Positions 45,900 through 54,027 of a stretch of 64,000 nucleotides of DNA are shown piece by piece; the stretch's first letter is position 1, and the number at the start of each line of letters is the position of its first letter. The stretch covers positions 111,763 to 175,762 of the forward strand of contig NZ_WMEF01000010.1 in the NCBI RefSeq assembly GCF_009724685.1. The letters are read 5' to 3'. The position numbers and the translations under genes were made by a program. Below the pieces are notes generated by a model that saw only the letters and a list, made by a program, of their open reading frames with translations, was not told the DNA's origin and ran no database searches. Source of the DNA: Lysinibacillus cavernae. GTDB lineage: Bacteria > Bacillota > Bacilli > Bacillales_A > Planococcaceae.

Positions 45900-46221
45900 A
45901 TTAGTCGCTACAATATCATACACAAATAAGCTTTTGAAAAAGCAATATTTGTTACTCCAATACTTAAATACCATGCTTTTCAATTAGAATGAAAACAAGT
46001 TTTGGAGTAGCTTTATATCTGGCATATCATGACCGATACAAGCAATAATTATGGGAAATGGGCAGACTAATCCTATTTTTGTTGTTCTTGAAATATAAAA
46101 TTTCATGTGCAAAAAATAAGATTAGTTATTCATCAGCCACCCATCTTCCCTTCATCTTTAGTTACTGTCATTGTACCACCAAATTTTGCAAAATAAAACG
46201 CTCTTTACTCTTTATATAGGT
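45900..46221. other. ABC-F upstream region with a long inverted repeat
   Basis: No gene supported. An imperfect inverted repeat lies at 46066-46126: ACTAATCCTATTTTTG against CAAAAAATAAGATTAGT, with an inner GAAAT/ATTTC. A 40-codon frame through it lacks a ribosome-binding site. No convincing promoter was found, but the ABC-F leader probably begins here. Confidence 0.5.
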
Positions 46222-46584
46222 TTATCTAAAACATTCATAGGAGCGAATTTGATTTCTAGAAATGGTACGGAAATACCAGCCATATCTTCGACTCCAGCGG
46301 AAGCCTGCGATTATTTCCCTTCCTACAGCTGTTGGGAAAAACCAAAAACTCCTACCACTATTCATCCAAATATACGTATTTCTAAACAAACAAGAACGTA
46401 TACCACTTGATCCTACTCGCCAAGAAGGTATTGGCGGTGAAAAGCCTGGTGGTGTGCTCATCGGCATTTGTCCTGCTGGAGGTGGTCCGAAATTAGATGG
46501 GCCAAATGACGTTGTTTCAAAATCATCATAACCTCCCCAGCCAGGTCTTCTAAAATTATCTTCTCTAAATGGATTATTATACAC
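46222..46584 (-). CDS. small conserved Bacillus-type protein of unknown function
   Basis: 120 residues from a GTG at 46584, six bases after AGGAGG. Pro/Gly-rich first half, then IRSCLFRNTYIWMNSGRSFWFFPTAVG and RYGWYFRTI, an aromatic motif seen in short Bacillus proteins often labelled 'transporter' without evidence. Two Cys. No membrane segment strong enough to call. Confidence 0.6.
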   Translation of the reverse strand: MYNNPFREDNFRRPGWGGYDDFETTSFGPSNFGPPPAGQMPMSTPPGFSPPIPSWRVGSSGIRSCLFRNTYIWMNSGRSFWFFPTAVGREIIAGFRWSRRYGWYFRTISRNQIRSYECFR

Positions 46585-46691
46585 ACAAGCCCTCCTTTTA
46601 CATTATTCAATATATGTAAAAGGGCGATTAACCGTTGAGCCATTGCCTATTAATGTATAATGAAAGGGATATTTTTCAAAAAGGAGTGCTT

Positions 46692-47546
46692 ATGAAAAAA
46701 TTACTTTTACTCATTACAGCCGTTCTTATAGCAGTAGGTATTTGGTGTCTAACTCAAAATTCAGCTTCCTCTTCAACTACTATTCAAACAAAACTTGATG
46801 ATGTGAAGAATTTCAAATACTACTTAGATAAAGGCAATGATGCCATTGGCAAGGAAATGACTAAGTTAGATTTAGTGATTGTTGAACCCATTGAAATGCA
46901 GCAAAAATATATCGATAATGCTCAAAAAAGCGATACTTTGATATATGGCTATATTAATGCGATGGAGACAGATAAATGGAATACAGCTCTATATCAGCAA
47001 TTAAAGGAAGATGACTTTTATCGAAACAAGCAAGGCGAGAAAATGTATTTCGCTGAATGGGATTCTTATTTAATGGATATGACTTCTACGCACTATCAAG
47101 ACCTATTACTAGCGGAAATACAGAAGCAAATTGTTCAAAAAGGCTTAGATGGTGTATTTTTAGATACGGTTGGTAATATTAATTCTTATCTACCTGAAGA
47201 TGAACAGAAATGGCAAAATGAAGCCATGCTATCTTTGATCCAAGAAATCAAAAAACGTAATCCTGATTTATCTGTTGCTCAAAATTGGGGATTTCAAACA
47301 TTAGCTGATTATACCGCACCCTATGTCGACTTTATTATGTGGGAAGACTTCTCTTATCCTGTGGTAGGCAAAGATAAATGGTCACTCGATATGATGCAAA
47401 AACTTGTACAAATCCGAGACAAATTTGGTACACAGGTGATGACAATTGGTTTTGAAGATGAATCAAAAAGTCGTGCCTTAGCTGAAAAATATCAGTTTAA
47501 ATTCTTTTATAGCCCTGCTGGTTCATACTATAACAGCTGGCAATAG
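46692..47546 (+). CDS. secreted GH114-like glycoside hydrolase
   Basis: 284 residues from the ATG at 46692 (AAGGAG). An N-terminal signal or anchor (LLLLITAVLIAVGIW) precedes a TIM barrel with LDLVIVEP, IYGYINAMETDKW, GVFLDTVGNI and VDFIMWEDF. GH114/TM1410-like proteins are endo-alpha-1,4-polygalactosaminidases, which cut exopolysaccharides. D/E residues at barrel strand ends fit catalysis, but identity is by fold pattern. Confidence 0.8.
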   Translation: MKKLLLLITAVLIAVGIWCLTQNSASSSTTIQTKLDDVKNFKYYLDKGNDAIGKEMTKLDLVIVEPIEMQQKYIDNAQKSDTLIYGYINAMETDKWNTALYQQLKEDDFYRNKQGEKMYFAEWDSYLMDMTSTHYQDLLLAEIQKQIVQKGLDGVFLDTVGNINSYLPEDEQKWQNEAMLSLIQEIKKRNPDLSVAQNWGFQTLADYTAPYVDFIMWEDFSYPVVGKDKWSLDMMQKLVQIRDKFGTQVMTIGFEDESKSRALAEKYQFKFFYSPAGSYYNSWQ

Positions 47547-47551
47547 TATAA

Positions 47552-47590
47552 GATAACCTCCGAAACTTTACTGTTCGGAGGTTATTTTAG
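47552..47590. terminator. bidirectional terminator
   Basis: AACCTCCGAA and TTCGGAGGTT arms with a 9-base loop between the convergent hydrolase and glycosylase genes. Confidence 0.8.
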
Positions 47591-48110
47591 TTGTAGTGTT
47601 ATTTTCCAAATAATATTGCATAGCCTTCCAGTCCTCTACCTTTTCAGCAAACGATTTAATATTTTTCCCTGGTATCGGACTCGTTGATGGCATTTTTTTG
47701 TAGGCTCGTCCATCTAAAAGCTCTAGACCAATATGCTTTTTAAAAACGTCGAATGCTTTTGACCCATTAAAAAGCACTAGCAGGATATTGGGATAGTTTT
47801 TAAAAAGGGTTTGAAAATCATTTGGTTTTTCATTGCGAATCGCTGCATCTAAGCTTCCTTTACGCTCGCAAGTTTCAATCGTGTCCCAAAGTCCAATGGC
47901 ATTGTGTTTTAATAATGCGATTCTTTTTACATAGTCATCTGGAATATGGGTCTCCAATAGTTCTGCCATAATGGGCCAAAAGTGATTGCGTGGATTGCCA
48001 TAGTACTGTTGCTTTTCTAACGATTGCTTCCCTGGCATAGAGCCTACAATTAGCACCTTTGTAGATGAATCTACGACTGGTAATAATACATTTTTTATTT
48101 CATTAGACAC
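47568..48110 (-). CDS. DNA-deoxyinosine glycosylase (UDG family 6-like)
   Basis: 180 residues from a GTG eight bases after GGAG. UDG-fold motifs: VGSMPGKQSLEKQQYYGNPRNHFW and NGSKA, with the late SPIPG. Members remove deoxyinosine, and sometimes uracil or hypoxanthine, from DNA as the first step of base repair. The TIGR04274-type pattern is seen. The longer GTG start at 48119 is not excluded. Confidence 0.82.
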   Translation of the reverse strand: MSNEIKNVLLPVVDSSTKVLIVGSMPGKQSLEKQQYYGNPRNHFWPIMAELLETHIPDDYVKRIALLKHNAIGLWDTIETCERKGSLDAAIRNEKPNDFQTLFKNYPNILLVLFNGSKAFDVFKKHIGLELLDGRAYKKMPSTSPIPGKNIKSFAEKVEDWKAMQYYLENNTTTKITSEQ

Positions 48111-48128
48111 AACAATCACTCCTTTACT

Positions 48129-48923
48129 CTATTGTAGCGGAAAATCTGAGCCAGCAAGAAGATCTTGGCTTGAAATGAATAATGGGTTGGTAGATGAATG
48201 ATTCGTTTTATACGACTGGATAATTCTGTAGCCTATACAATAGCCTATCCACGGTGGGAGCTCACCACCATATAAAAATGGCCTATGTTTTTCCACTCCT
48301 CGAAGTTGTAGATTTGGCAAAAAGTGAGTCTTCCATAAAGCTATGATCTCGTCAAATGTGTAGTTGTTTAACCATGGTGCTAGCCATTTATCTCCGTATA
48401 TATCCTTCACCGCACATTCTGCTAATCCCTCTAAAATAAGAGAATCCAGCAAAGTCATCTCATCGAGTGACTTTTTTACAGTGTGTAAACGGCAAACATG
48501 ATTGTATTCATGAGCAAACAATGCTTGAAGTTCTTGTGTTTCTACTTCTCCAATAAATAAAAAAAGGGCATGAGGATAAGCCACACCGTTTTTATTGGTC
48601 ATCGTTTGCTGTTGGGTAATTGGAAAAATATAAATAGGTACTGTGGGACCATGCCACTTCTGTTGTAAAAATAAAAATTCCTGCTGCACCCAATGCCAAA
48701 CGTTGTGCTTCTTTAATTCCTCTAGCTCAACTGCCTCATGTGGTAGAAAAAGTCCCTGTTGCTGTAATGTAAATTGTACTTCTTCTGGAAACCCATCTTG
48801 AAATAGATTTACTAAACGATTACAAAGAATCGAGCATTGTAAGTTATCTAGCTCATCTTTTCTTTTAGATTTTTTGGCGTTGACAAATTCATCTAACCAC
48901 TTATCTGTTGACACGACTGCCAC
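48129..48923 (-). CDS. DUF2268 putative zinc protease
   Basis: 264 residues with a zincin motif HEYNHVCRL near residue 142 and a downstream Glu (EGLAECAV) as third ligand candidate. DUF2268 proteins such as YjaZ share this. No signal peptide; substrate unknown. Nine bases before the glycosylase gene, so possibly one unit. Confidence 0.82.
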   Translation of the reverse strand: MAVVSTDKWLDEFVNAKKSKRKDELDNLQCSILCNRLVNLFQDGFPEEVQFTLQQQGLFLPHEAVELEELKKHNVWHWVQQEFLFLQQKWHGPTVPIYIFPITQQQTMTNKNGVAYPHALFLFIGEVETQELQALFAHEYNHVCRLHTVKKSLDEMTLLDSLILEGLAECAVKDIYGDKWLAPWLNNYTFDEIIALWKTHFLPNLQLRGVEKHRPFLYGGELPPWIGYCIGYRIIQSYKTNHSSTNPLFISSQDLLAGSDFPLQ

Positions 48924-49028
48924 TTCATCACCTCTTTACAGCATATGTCGCGAATAGACAATCGGCTAATGATAAATGAATCAATTTGCATATATTAGCT
49001 TGTAATGAAGTCGAAAGGAGGGATATTT

Positions 49029-49295
49029 GTGAATCCAGCTGAAACGTATGATCTTTGCTGTAAATATCACGGTAAACGCGTTAGGATTTCTGATTCAAAT
49101 GGTAGGGTACATGTTGGGGAAATCACAAGAGTAGACAGAAGACAGGTATGGATTCTACCTGATAGAAGATACAGTGGTTATGGTTTAGGATTTTGGGGAT
49201 TCGGAGGAGGAGGCTTCGGAGGCGGAGGCTTTGGCTACGGAATTGCATTAGGAACAATTCTAGGCATTGCACTAGCTCCAATTATTTTCTTCTAA
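49029..49295 (+). CDS. small Gly-rich protein with C-terminal membrane segment
   Basis: 88 residues from a GTG at 49029, after AAAGGAGGG. An N-terminal RNA-polymerase-like or Sm-like beta strand part (CCKYHGKRVRISDSNGRVHVGEITRVDRRQVWILPD in content), a (FGGGG)2 stretch, then a hydrophobic C-terminal helix. Resembles sporulation-associated YrrD-type small proteins only loosely. Function unknown. Confidence 0.7.
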   Translation: MNPAETYDLCCKYHGKRVRISDSNGRVHVGEITRVDRRQVWILPDRRYSGYGLGFWGFGGGGFGGGGFGYGIALGTILGIALAPIIFF

Positions 49296-49317
49296 CTCAA
49301 GCATTTTTTTTATGTGA

Positions 49318-49357
49318 AAAATAAGCCATTTCAAACTTTATTGAGATGGCTCATTTT
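49318..49357. terminator. bidirectional terminator
   Basis: GCCATTTCAA and TTGAGATGGC arms with flanking A and T tracts between convergent genes. Confidence 0.8.
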
Positions 49358-49360
49358 TCA

Positions 49361-50095
49361 TTATTGAACTTGCTCTTGTTGCTGTTTACTTTCAATCAAC
49401 TCGGATATTGTGACAAATGTGTAGCCCTGTTTTTTTAATGCAGGTATTATTTCTTCTAGTGCTTTAATAGTTTGTGCACGGTTACCTCCACCATCATGAA
49501 ATAAGATAACATCGCCAGGCTTTGTTCCCTTCATCACCTTTTGCACAATTTTCTTTACACCAGGCTCTTTCCAATCTTGCGTATCTTGATGCCAAGACCA
49601 CATCACAACTTTGTAGCCGTCCTTTACAGCAGCATTAATCATAGCATCTGTGTAATTTCCACCAACAGGACGGAATAAAACTGGGGAAAAACCAGTAATA
49701 CTATAAATCGTTTCATTTGTCTGCCGAAGCTCTTCTTGCAAATCTTTGATGGAAACTTTAAACGGATGTGAATACGTATGATTTGCTAATTCATGCCCTT
49801 CTGTATAAGAACGTAAAACAAGGTCTGGATACTTATCTGCATTTTTCCCAACAATAAAAAAGGTAGCTTTTGCTTTATATTTTGCTAATAAATCGAGCAC
49901 TGCCGCAGTGTATTTCGGATGTGGACCATCATCAAAGGTGAGTGCGACAATTTTATCTTCTGTGTTAATATCCCACACAACTTCACCTGTCTGCTCATAA
50001 TAAGGACGGCCCTTATCTGCATAGCCTTGCTGCCCTAAAAACCCTGAGATGATTAAAAAGCAAACCGTAAAAATCAATACATATATACGTGTCAT
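49361..50095 (-). CDS. polysaccharide deacetylase (NodB domain)
   Basis: 244 residues from the ATG at 50095, after GGAGGTG. N-terminal signal/anchor (VLIFTVCFLIISGFLG), then NodB motifs: TFDDGPHPKYT, HTYSHP zinc site, RPVGGNYTD, and DVILFHDGGG. It removes acetyl groups from peptidoglycan or chitin-like glycans outside the cell. PdaA/PdaB/PgdA cannot be separated from sequence by eye. Confidence 0.92.
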   Translation of the reverse strand: MTRIYVLIFTVCFLIISGFLGQQGYADKGRPYYEQTGEVVWDINTEDKIVALTFDDGPHPKYTAAVLDLLAKYKAKATFFIVGKNADKYPDLVLRSYTEGHELANHTYSHPFKVSIKDLQEELRQTNETIYSITGFSPVLFRPVGGNYTDAMINAAVKDGYKVVMWSWHQDTQDWKEPGVKKIVQKVMKGTKPGDVILFHDGGGNRAQTIKALEEIIPALKKQGYTFVTISELIESKQQQEQVQ

Positions 50096-50347
50096 AGCAT
50101 CACCTCCCAAGTTCAAAATTCACAGAACTCCGTCATCTTACTATTTACGAATAACAGTGAATTATACTTCTGAAGGATTGTCAGTTCTTATTATTTCAAA
50201 AAAACTTTACGTACGATTAATAATTTTGAACGATATGTGAAAAATAACGGAAAGTACTTTATTTTTTAATGTATTAATGTAAACTGATATACAACAATTA
50301 CATTAAATAATTAAATGTTATGTAACACAACTAAGGGGATGACGTAT

Positions 50348-50473
50348 ATGTGGGTTATTACCGTTTTTGAAGAAAACACTTATCGCATGTTTGAGTACAG
50401 TTCTAAAAGTGAGGCAACAAGTGCATTAAATAAATTTAAACAACAAACAGCTTTGCTATCGTATACAAAATAA
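50348..50473 (+). CDS. 41-residue conserved small protein
   Basis: ATG after AAGGGGATGACGTAT. The product opens MWVITVFEEN and ends ALLSYTK, with TYRMFEYSSKSEATSAL between, a sequence of beta-beta-helix look that I recall in short Bacillus hypothetical proteins. Below usual ORF length limits but followed by a clear terminator (50481-50507). Function unknown. Confidence 0.72.
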   Translation: MWVITVFEENTYRMFEYSSKSEATSALNKFKQQTALLSYTK

Positions 50474-50480
50474 ATGTAAG

Positions 50481-50513
50481 GGAATCTATTCATCACGAGT
50501 AGATTCCTTTTTT
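50481..50513 (+). terminator. terminator of the 41-residue gene
   Basis: GGAATCTA and TAGATTCC arms, then CTTTTTTGC. Confidence 0.82.
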
Positions 50514-50691
50514 GCTATTTATAGGCTTTCAGCATATTACTCTGGCATAACTTAATCACAACCAGTTTCATTCTTTTCCATATATCGAATTGGTTAGTTG
50601 AGTTGTCGCATTCTTAGAGATTTTTTTAATGGAAATGTTGAACACCTTGCTAATTATCACCATATGTATATAGAGAAAAGGAGTGATTTCG

Positions 50692-50994
50692 ATGGTGACA
50701 ATTGAACCTATTATGATTAAAGGGCATTTTTTCACTGCAGTTGTTGTTCAATTACCTAAAACGACGCTACTGACCATTTCCAATACTACAGGCTACATTA
50801 TGTGTGGAGCGTTAGATGTAGGTCTTTTAAATACTCGCTTAGTTGATCGAAAAATTGTTGCTGGTCGTGCAGTAGGCGTGAAGACGATTGATGAGCTATT
50901 AACAGCTCCGTTAGAATCGGTAACGTATGAAGCAGAACAGCTTGGTATTACAGAAGGAATGTCTGGTGTAGAGGCACTTTTAAAAATGATTTAA
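50692..50994 (+). CDS. yunC: DUF1805 protein, YunC-like
   Basis: 100 residues from the ATG at 50692 (AAAAGGAGTG). DUF1805 pattern: KTTLLTISNTTGYIMCGALDVGLLN and GRAVGVKTIDELL. Conserved in Bacilli, function unknown. Single gene. Confidence 0.87.
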   Translation: MVTIEPIMIKGHFFTAVVVQLPKTTLLTISNTTGYIMCGALDVGLLNTRLVDRKIVAGRAVGVKTIDELLTAPLESVTYEAEQLGITEGMSGVEALLKMI

Positions 50995-51000
50995 CCTAAG

Positions 51001-51036
51001 AAAGGCGTCAGTTCTAGAGTGACTAGACGCTTTTCT
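51001..51036 (+). terminator. terminator of yunC
   Basis: AAAGGCGTC and GACGCTTTT arms with a 14-base loop and trailing TCTT. Confidence 0.6.
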
Positions 51037-51107
51037 TATATTTCCTGACCTATATTGAATAAGCAATTTCCCCCTTCCCCATACTGTGGGGCAAAGGGAG
51101 TGTTGTT

Positions 51108-51734
51108 ATGAATAATGGTAAACATTTTAAAATACATGTAACCTTACTTGCCATCGTCTTCATCGTCTTCATTTGGTCCGTCATTAAGCCCTCCTCCTAT
51201 TTAGATTGGCTGGCTGAAGTTAGCCCAGGCGTAGTGGCAATAATTGTTGTTGTTTGTATTTATAATAAATTTCGCTTCACAACATTTTCTTATTTTATCA
51301 TTGCCTTATTGTCGATTCTTACTTTTATAGGTGGGCACTATACCTATTCAGAAGTTCCGCTTTTCAATTGGATAAAAGAAGAATTTCATTTGCAACGCAA
51401 TCACTATGATCGTTTTGGCCATTTTATTAAAGGTTTAGTAGCCATCGTGATAAGGGAAATATTACTTCGAAAGACACCGCTTATTAAAGGAGCTTGGTTA
51501 ACAGGTATTACAATCAGTATTGTGCTCGCAATTGCTGCTTTATATGAAATTATTGAGTGGTTAAGTACAAAAATCTCGAAGGGCGGTAAAGGTGCGAAAG
51601 ACTTTTTAGGCATGCAGGGAGATCGCTGGGATGCTCAGTGGGATATGTTTTTAGCCTTGTTGGGGACTGTTTTAACTTTACTTTTCTTCACAAAGCTCCA
51701 TGATAAATTTTTGAAAAGACTAAACAAGGAATAA
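51108..51734 (+). CDS. DUF2238/YjdF-type membrane protein
   Basis: 208 residues with six membrane segments. DUF2238 signatures: HYTYSEVPLFNWIKEEF, RNHYDRFGHF and LGMQGDRWDAQWDMFLALLG. Conserved charged residues lie in membrane helices, but function is unknown. Plain ATG with weak AAAGGGAGTG site. Single gene. Confidence 0.9.
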   Translation: MNNGKHFKIHVTLLAIVFIVFIWSVIKPSSYLDWLAEVSPGVVAIIVVVCIYNKFRFTTFSYFIIALLSILTFIGGHYTYSEVPLFNWIKEEFHLQRNHYDRFGHFIKGLVAIVIREILLRKTPLIKGAWLTGITISIVLAIAALYEIIEWLSTKISKGGKGAKDFLGMQGDRWDAQWDMFLALLGTVLTLLFFTKLHDKFLKRLNKE

Positions 51735-51784
51735 TCTATTTTTGCATAGCATGATAGTATAAACCTTTCGAAAGGTGGTTTTGT

Positions 51785-52429
51785 ATGTATTATGCACAGG
51801 TCAATCAACAATCTCCCCATCTATCACGTGTTATTACGGTAATTGGCAATGGACAGGTAATGGCTACTCCAAGCTCTGTTCAATTACAAATTGAAGTCCA
51901 AACACAAGGCCAAAATGTACAAGGACCTCAGCAGGAAAATGCGATGATAATGAATCGAGTTATTCAATCACTAGTAGCTCTTGGTATTCCAAAAGAGCAA
52001 ATTCAAACAGCTAGTTATACGATTACACCACAGTATAATTTTGAAGATGGTAAACAAATTTTTAATGGCTATGAAGTGATTAATGCCATTACCGTCAATG
52101 TAGCCAATACTGATAATATGGGCTTAATTATTGATACAGCCGTAGAAAATGGGGCAAATCGTATAGCTAATATTCAGTTTAAAAATGACCATGTAGACAC
52201 TTATTATCAGCAAGCATTAAGTTTAGCTCTTCAGAATGCTCAATTGAAGGCGAAAACCATTGCAGAAACCATGCATCTGCCTTTGCAACCTCTCCCCATA
52301 GAAATCGTGGAAGAGCAGGCTAACACACCAATCCTTTATCGCTCTATAGCCGTTTCCTCGGGGGTTACACCTATAGAACAGGGACAAATAGCTATCAACG
52401 CTACTGTCCGCGTAAAGTTTCAATACTAA
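51785..52429 (+). CDS. SIMPL domain (DUF541) protein
   Basis: 214 residues. SIMPL/BP26-like signature: VIGNGQVMATPSSVQLQIEV, GIPKEQIQTASYTITPQYNF, GYEVINAITVNVANTDNMG and an IQFKNDHVD(T) helix region. Known members are secreted or signalling-interacting beta proteins; here no signal peptide is seen. AAAGGTGGT before the start. Single gene. Confidence 0.88.
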   Translation: MYYAQVNQQSPHLSRVITVIGNGQVMATPSSVQLQIEVQTQGQNVQGPQQENAMIMNRVIQSLVALGIPKEQIQTASYTITPQYNFEDGKQIFNGYEVINAITVNVANTDNMGLIIDTAVENGANRIANIQFKNDHVDTYYQQALSLALQNAQLKAKTIAETMHLPLQPLPIEIVEEQANTPILYRSIAVSSGVTPIEQGQIAINATVRVKFQY

Positions 52430-52436
52430 AGACAGG

Positions 52437-52475
52437 AGCCTCCCGCTAATTGAATAGCAGAAGGCTCTTTATTAT
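52437..52475 (+). terminator. terminator of the SIMPL gene
   Basis: GGAGCCTCC.GCTA and TAGC..AAGGCTC arms with mismatches, then TTTATT. Moderately stable. Confidence 0.6.
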
Positions 52476-53119
52476 TTTATAAATGTATTTTTTTCAATAA
52501 AGATTACGTCACCCTGTGTTTTAATAACTAGATCAAAATGCTGACTAAAAGGATGCATAAATAATTCATATTGAAGACGTCGTTCATCATGTGATTGTTT
52601 TAAATAATTGATATCTATCCCTCTTTCAAGTACGTCACGACCCGATCTTCTGTTAAACTCTGTAGCCCCATCAGTATAAAAATAAATTTTTAAATCAAAT
52701 AACTTTGGATTAATAAATGCTACACTCATGCCTTCAACTAGCGTGATCTGTTTTTCTGAAGAAAGTAATGTACTTTTCAAATAATGCGTATCAATTGTCA
52801 ATAAATCTAGTCCTGTTCTTATCATCTGAACATCTCTTTCTAACGACGGCAAATGATGGGCGGCGGGATGACAAGCAGTCATTTTAAAATGATGATCTTC
52901 ATTTTGATATGTATAATTAATCATTGTCTGTTTGCGAATGTCTGCACTGACAATATACGGATCAGTATTCATATAATTCACTTCATCTTGATTTAAAGCA
53001 TTTAATAGCTTTTGGGCAAATGTTGTTTTTCCGGCAGCTCCATGACCTGAAATGCCAATAATCATCCTTTTATCGGCTAACTTAATCCTTTTTAAGATTT
53101 CGTTTAAAATTGTCTCCAT
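52472..53119 (-). CDS. uridine kinase-like P-loop protein
   Basis: 215 residues from the ATG at 53119 (AAGGAGAGTG). P-loop GHGAAGKTTFAQ, a SVAFINP region, and RRSGRDVLERG like the lid of uridine/phosphoribulokinase members. Substrate unclear; true Udk is closer to 210 residues but differs in the P-loop. A terminator-like hairpin separates it from the phosphatase gene upstream. Confidence 0.75.
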   Translation of the reverse strand: METILNEILKRIKLADKRMIIGISGHGAAGKTTFAQKLLNALNQDEVNYMNTDPYIVSADIRKQTMINYTYQNEDHHFKMTACHPAAHHLPSLERDVQMIRTGLDLLTIDTHYLKSTLLSSEKQITLVEGMSVAFINPKLFDLKIYFYTDGATEFNRRSGRDVLERGIDINYLKQSHDERRLQYELFMHPFSQHFDLVIKTQGDVIFIEKNTFIK

Positions 53120-53141
53120 CGCACTCTCCTTCATCATAAAA

Positions 53142-53170
53142 GGTATGGTAAGAAACAATCTTACCATACC
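53142..53170 (-). terminator. hairpin between phosphatase and kinase-like genes
   Basis: Perfect 12-bp arms GGTATGGTAAGA and TCTTACCATACC with a 5-base loop, followed on the minus strand by TTTTATG. Confidence 0.75.
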
Positions 53171-53178
53171 AACTAATT

Positions 53179-53736
53179 TTAGGATTCACTATTCTGTGAA
53201 CTCCATACTCGCTCTATCATTACGCCATTGAGATGAACACTTAATAGAAAAACATCTGGGTTACTTAAATTTTGCCAACTTTGAAAATCAACCTCTTGAT
53301 CATAATGCTTCAATAACAACGAAATGATATTCCCATGACTCACGATTAATATATTGTCAGCATCTTGAGCAAAAGCGTCTTCTACAACGGTTACAATTCG
53401 ATCCATCGCTTCTCTGCTGGATTCTCCCCCATCAAATTTTAAATCCATATCAATAAATGTCGCCTGTAATTTTTCGTACCAATCTGGCAGATCTCTCGTA
53501 CTTAAAAGACGTTCTGAAAGCCGTTCATCAATTTCTATAGTAATACTTTCTCTAATACTTAATGGTTCAATGGATTGGATAGCTCGTAAAAAAGGGCTGG
53601 ATAGGATTCGTTCAATTTTTATATCCTTGAAAAAATCAGCTAAAGTTTCTGCTTGCTTCAACCCAGTCTCAGTTAAAGGTGCGTCTGGTGATTGTCCTTG
53701 CGCAAGACAATGTCTAATAATATAAATTTTCCCCAT
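53179..53736 (-). CDS. histidine phosphatase (phosphoglycerate-mutase family)
   Basis: 185 residues with RHC at residues 8-10 (IIRHCLAQGQ), LSSPFLRAIQS, and a late SHGNIIS carrying the second His. Typical RHG fold acting on phosphorylated small molecules. The active-site motif has Cys where the classic RHG has Gly, a mild deviation. Substrate unknown. Confidence 0.88.
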   Translation of the reverse strand: MGKIYIIRHCLAQGQSPDAPLTETGLKQAETLADFFKDIKIERILSSPFLRAIQSIEPLSIRESITIEIDERLSERLLSTRDLPDWYEKLQATFIDMDLKFDGGESSREAMDRIVTVVEDAFAQDADNILIVSHGNIISLLLKHYDQEVDFQSWQNLSNPDVFLLSVHLNGVMIERVWSSQNSES

Positions 53737-53775
53737 AAAAAACTCCCTTCGAGAAAGTCACATTTCACATTGTAA

Positions 53776-54027
53776 TTATTTAACATTTATTATACCTGCT
53801 TTACTAACTAGTTCCAATCTATTTGTAGCCTCGCCAATTGTCCCCCTCATCGAATATTCACTACCATCTTTTTTGTTTAAACCTTCTAAATCAACGGTAA
53901 TGTCCGATGAGTCACTTGTAGCCATAAGCTCTAATGATTGTGGGTCATTTTTATAAGAAATTGTAATATCTCCTGAGCCAGTTTCGATTGATAATGATTT
54001 TTCTTCGTCTATTTCCTTCAAAATCAC
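53776..54027 (-). pseudogene. DUF4097 beta-repeat fragment
   Basis: 83 residues of repeats SIETGSGDITI, ATSDSSDITVDL and LVSKAGIINV, the C-terminal end of DUF4097 proteins, which are normally about 280 residues with a signal peptide. The N-terminal part is missing and the frame begins four bases inside the EamA stop. AGGAGGTGATT before a TTG (54021) would let it be translated, so it may be a stranded, truncated product. Confidence 0.7.

Noticed and set aside
45843..45983. N-terminal extension of the ABC-F gene
   Set aside because: The extra codons are the hairpin region; ABC-F proteins begin near the 45842 ATG.
46021..46140. 40-codon minus-strand frame upstream of the ABC-F gene as a leader peptide
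   Set aside because: No Shine-Dalgarno sequence before its ATG and it is mostly formed by the inverted repeat.
46171..46531. Plus-strand frames opposite the 120-residue gene
   Set aside because: Shadow frames of the minus-strand gene, which has a better site and a recognisable aromatic motif.
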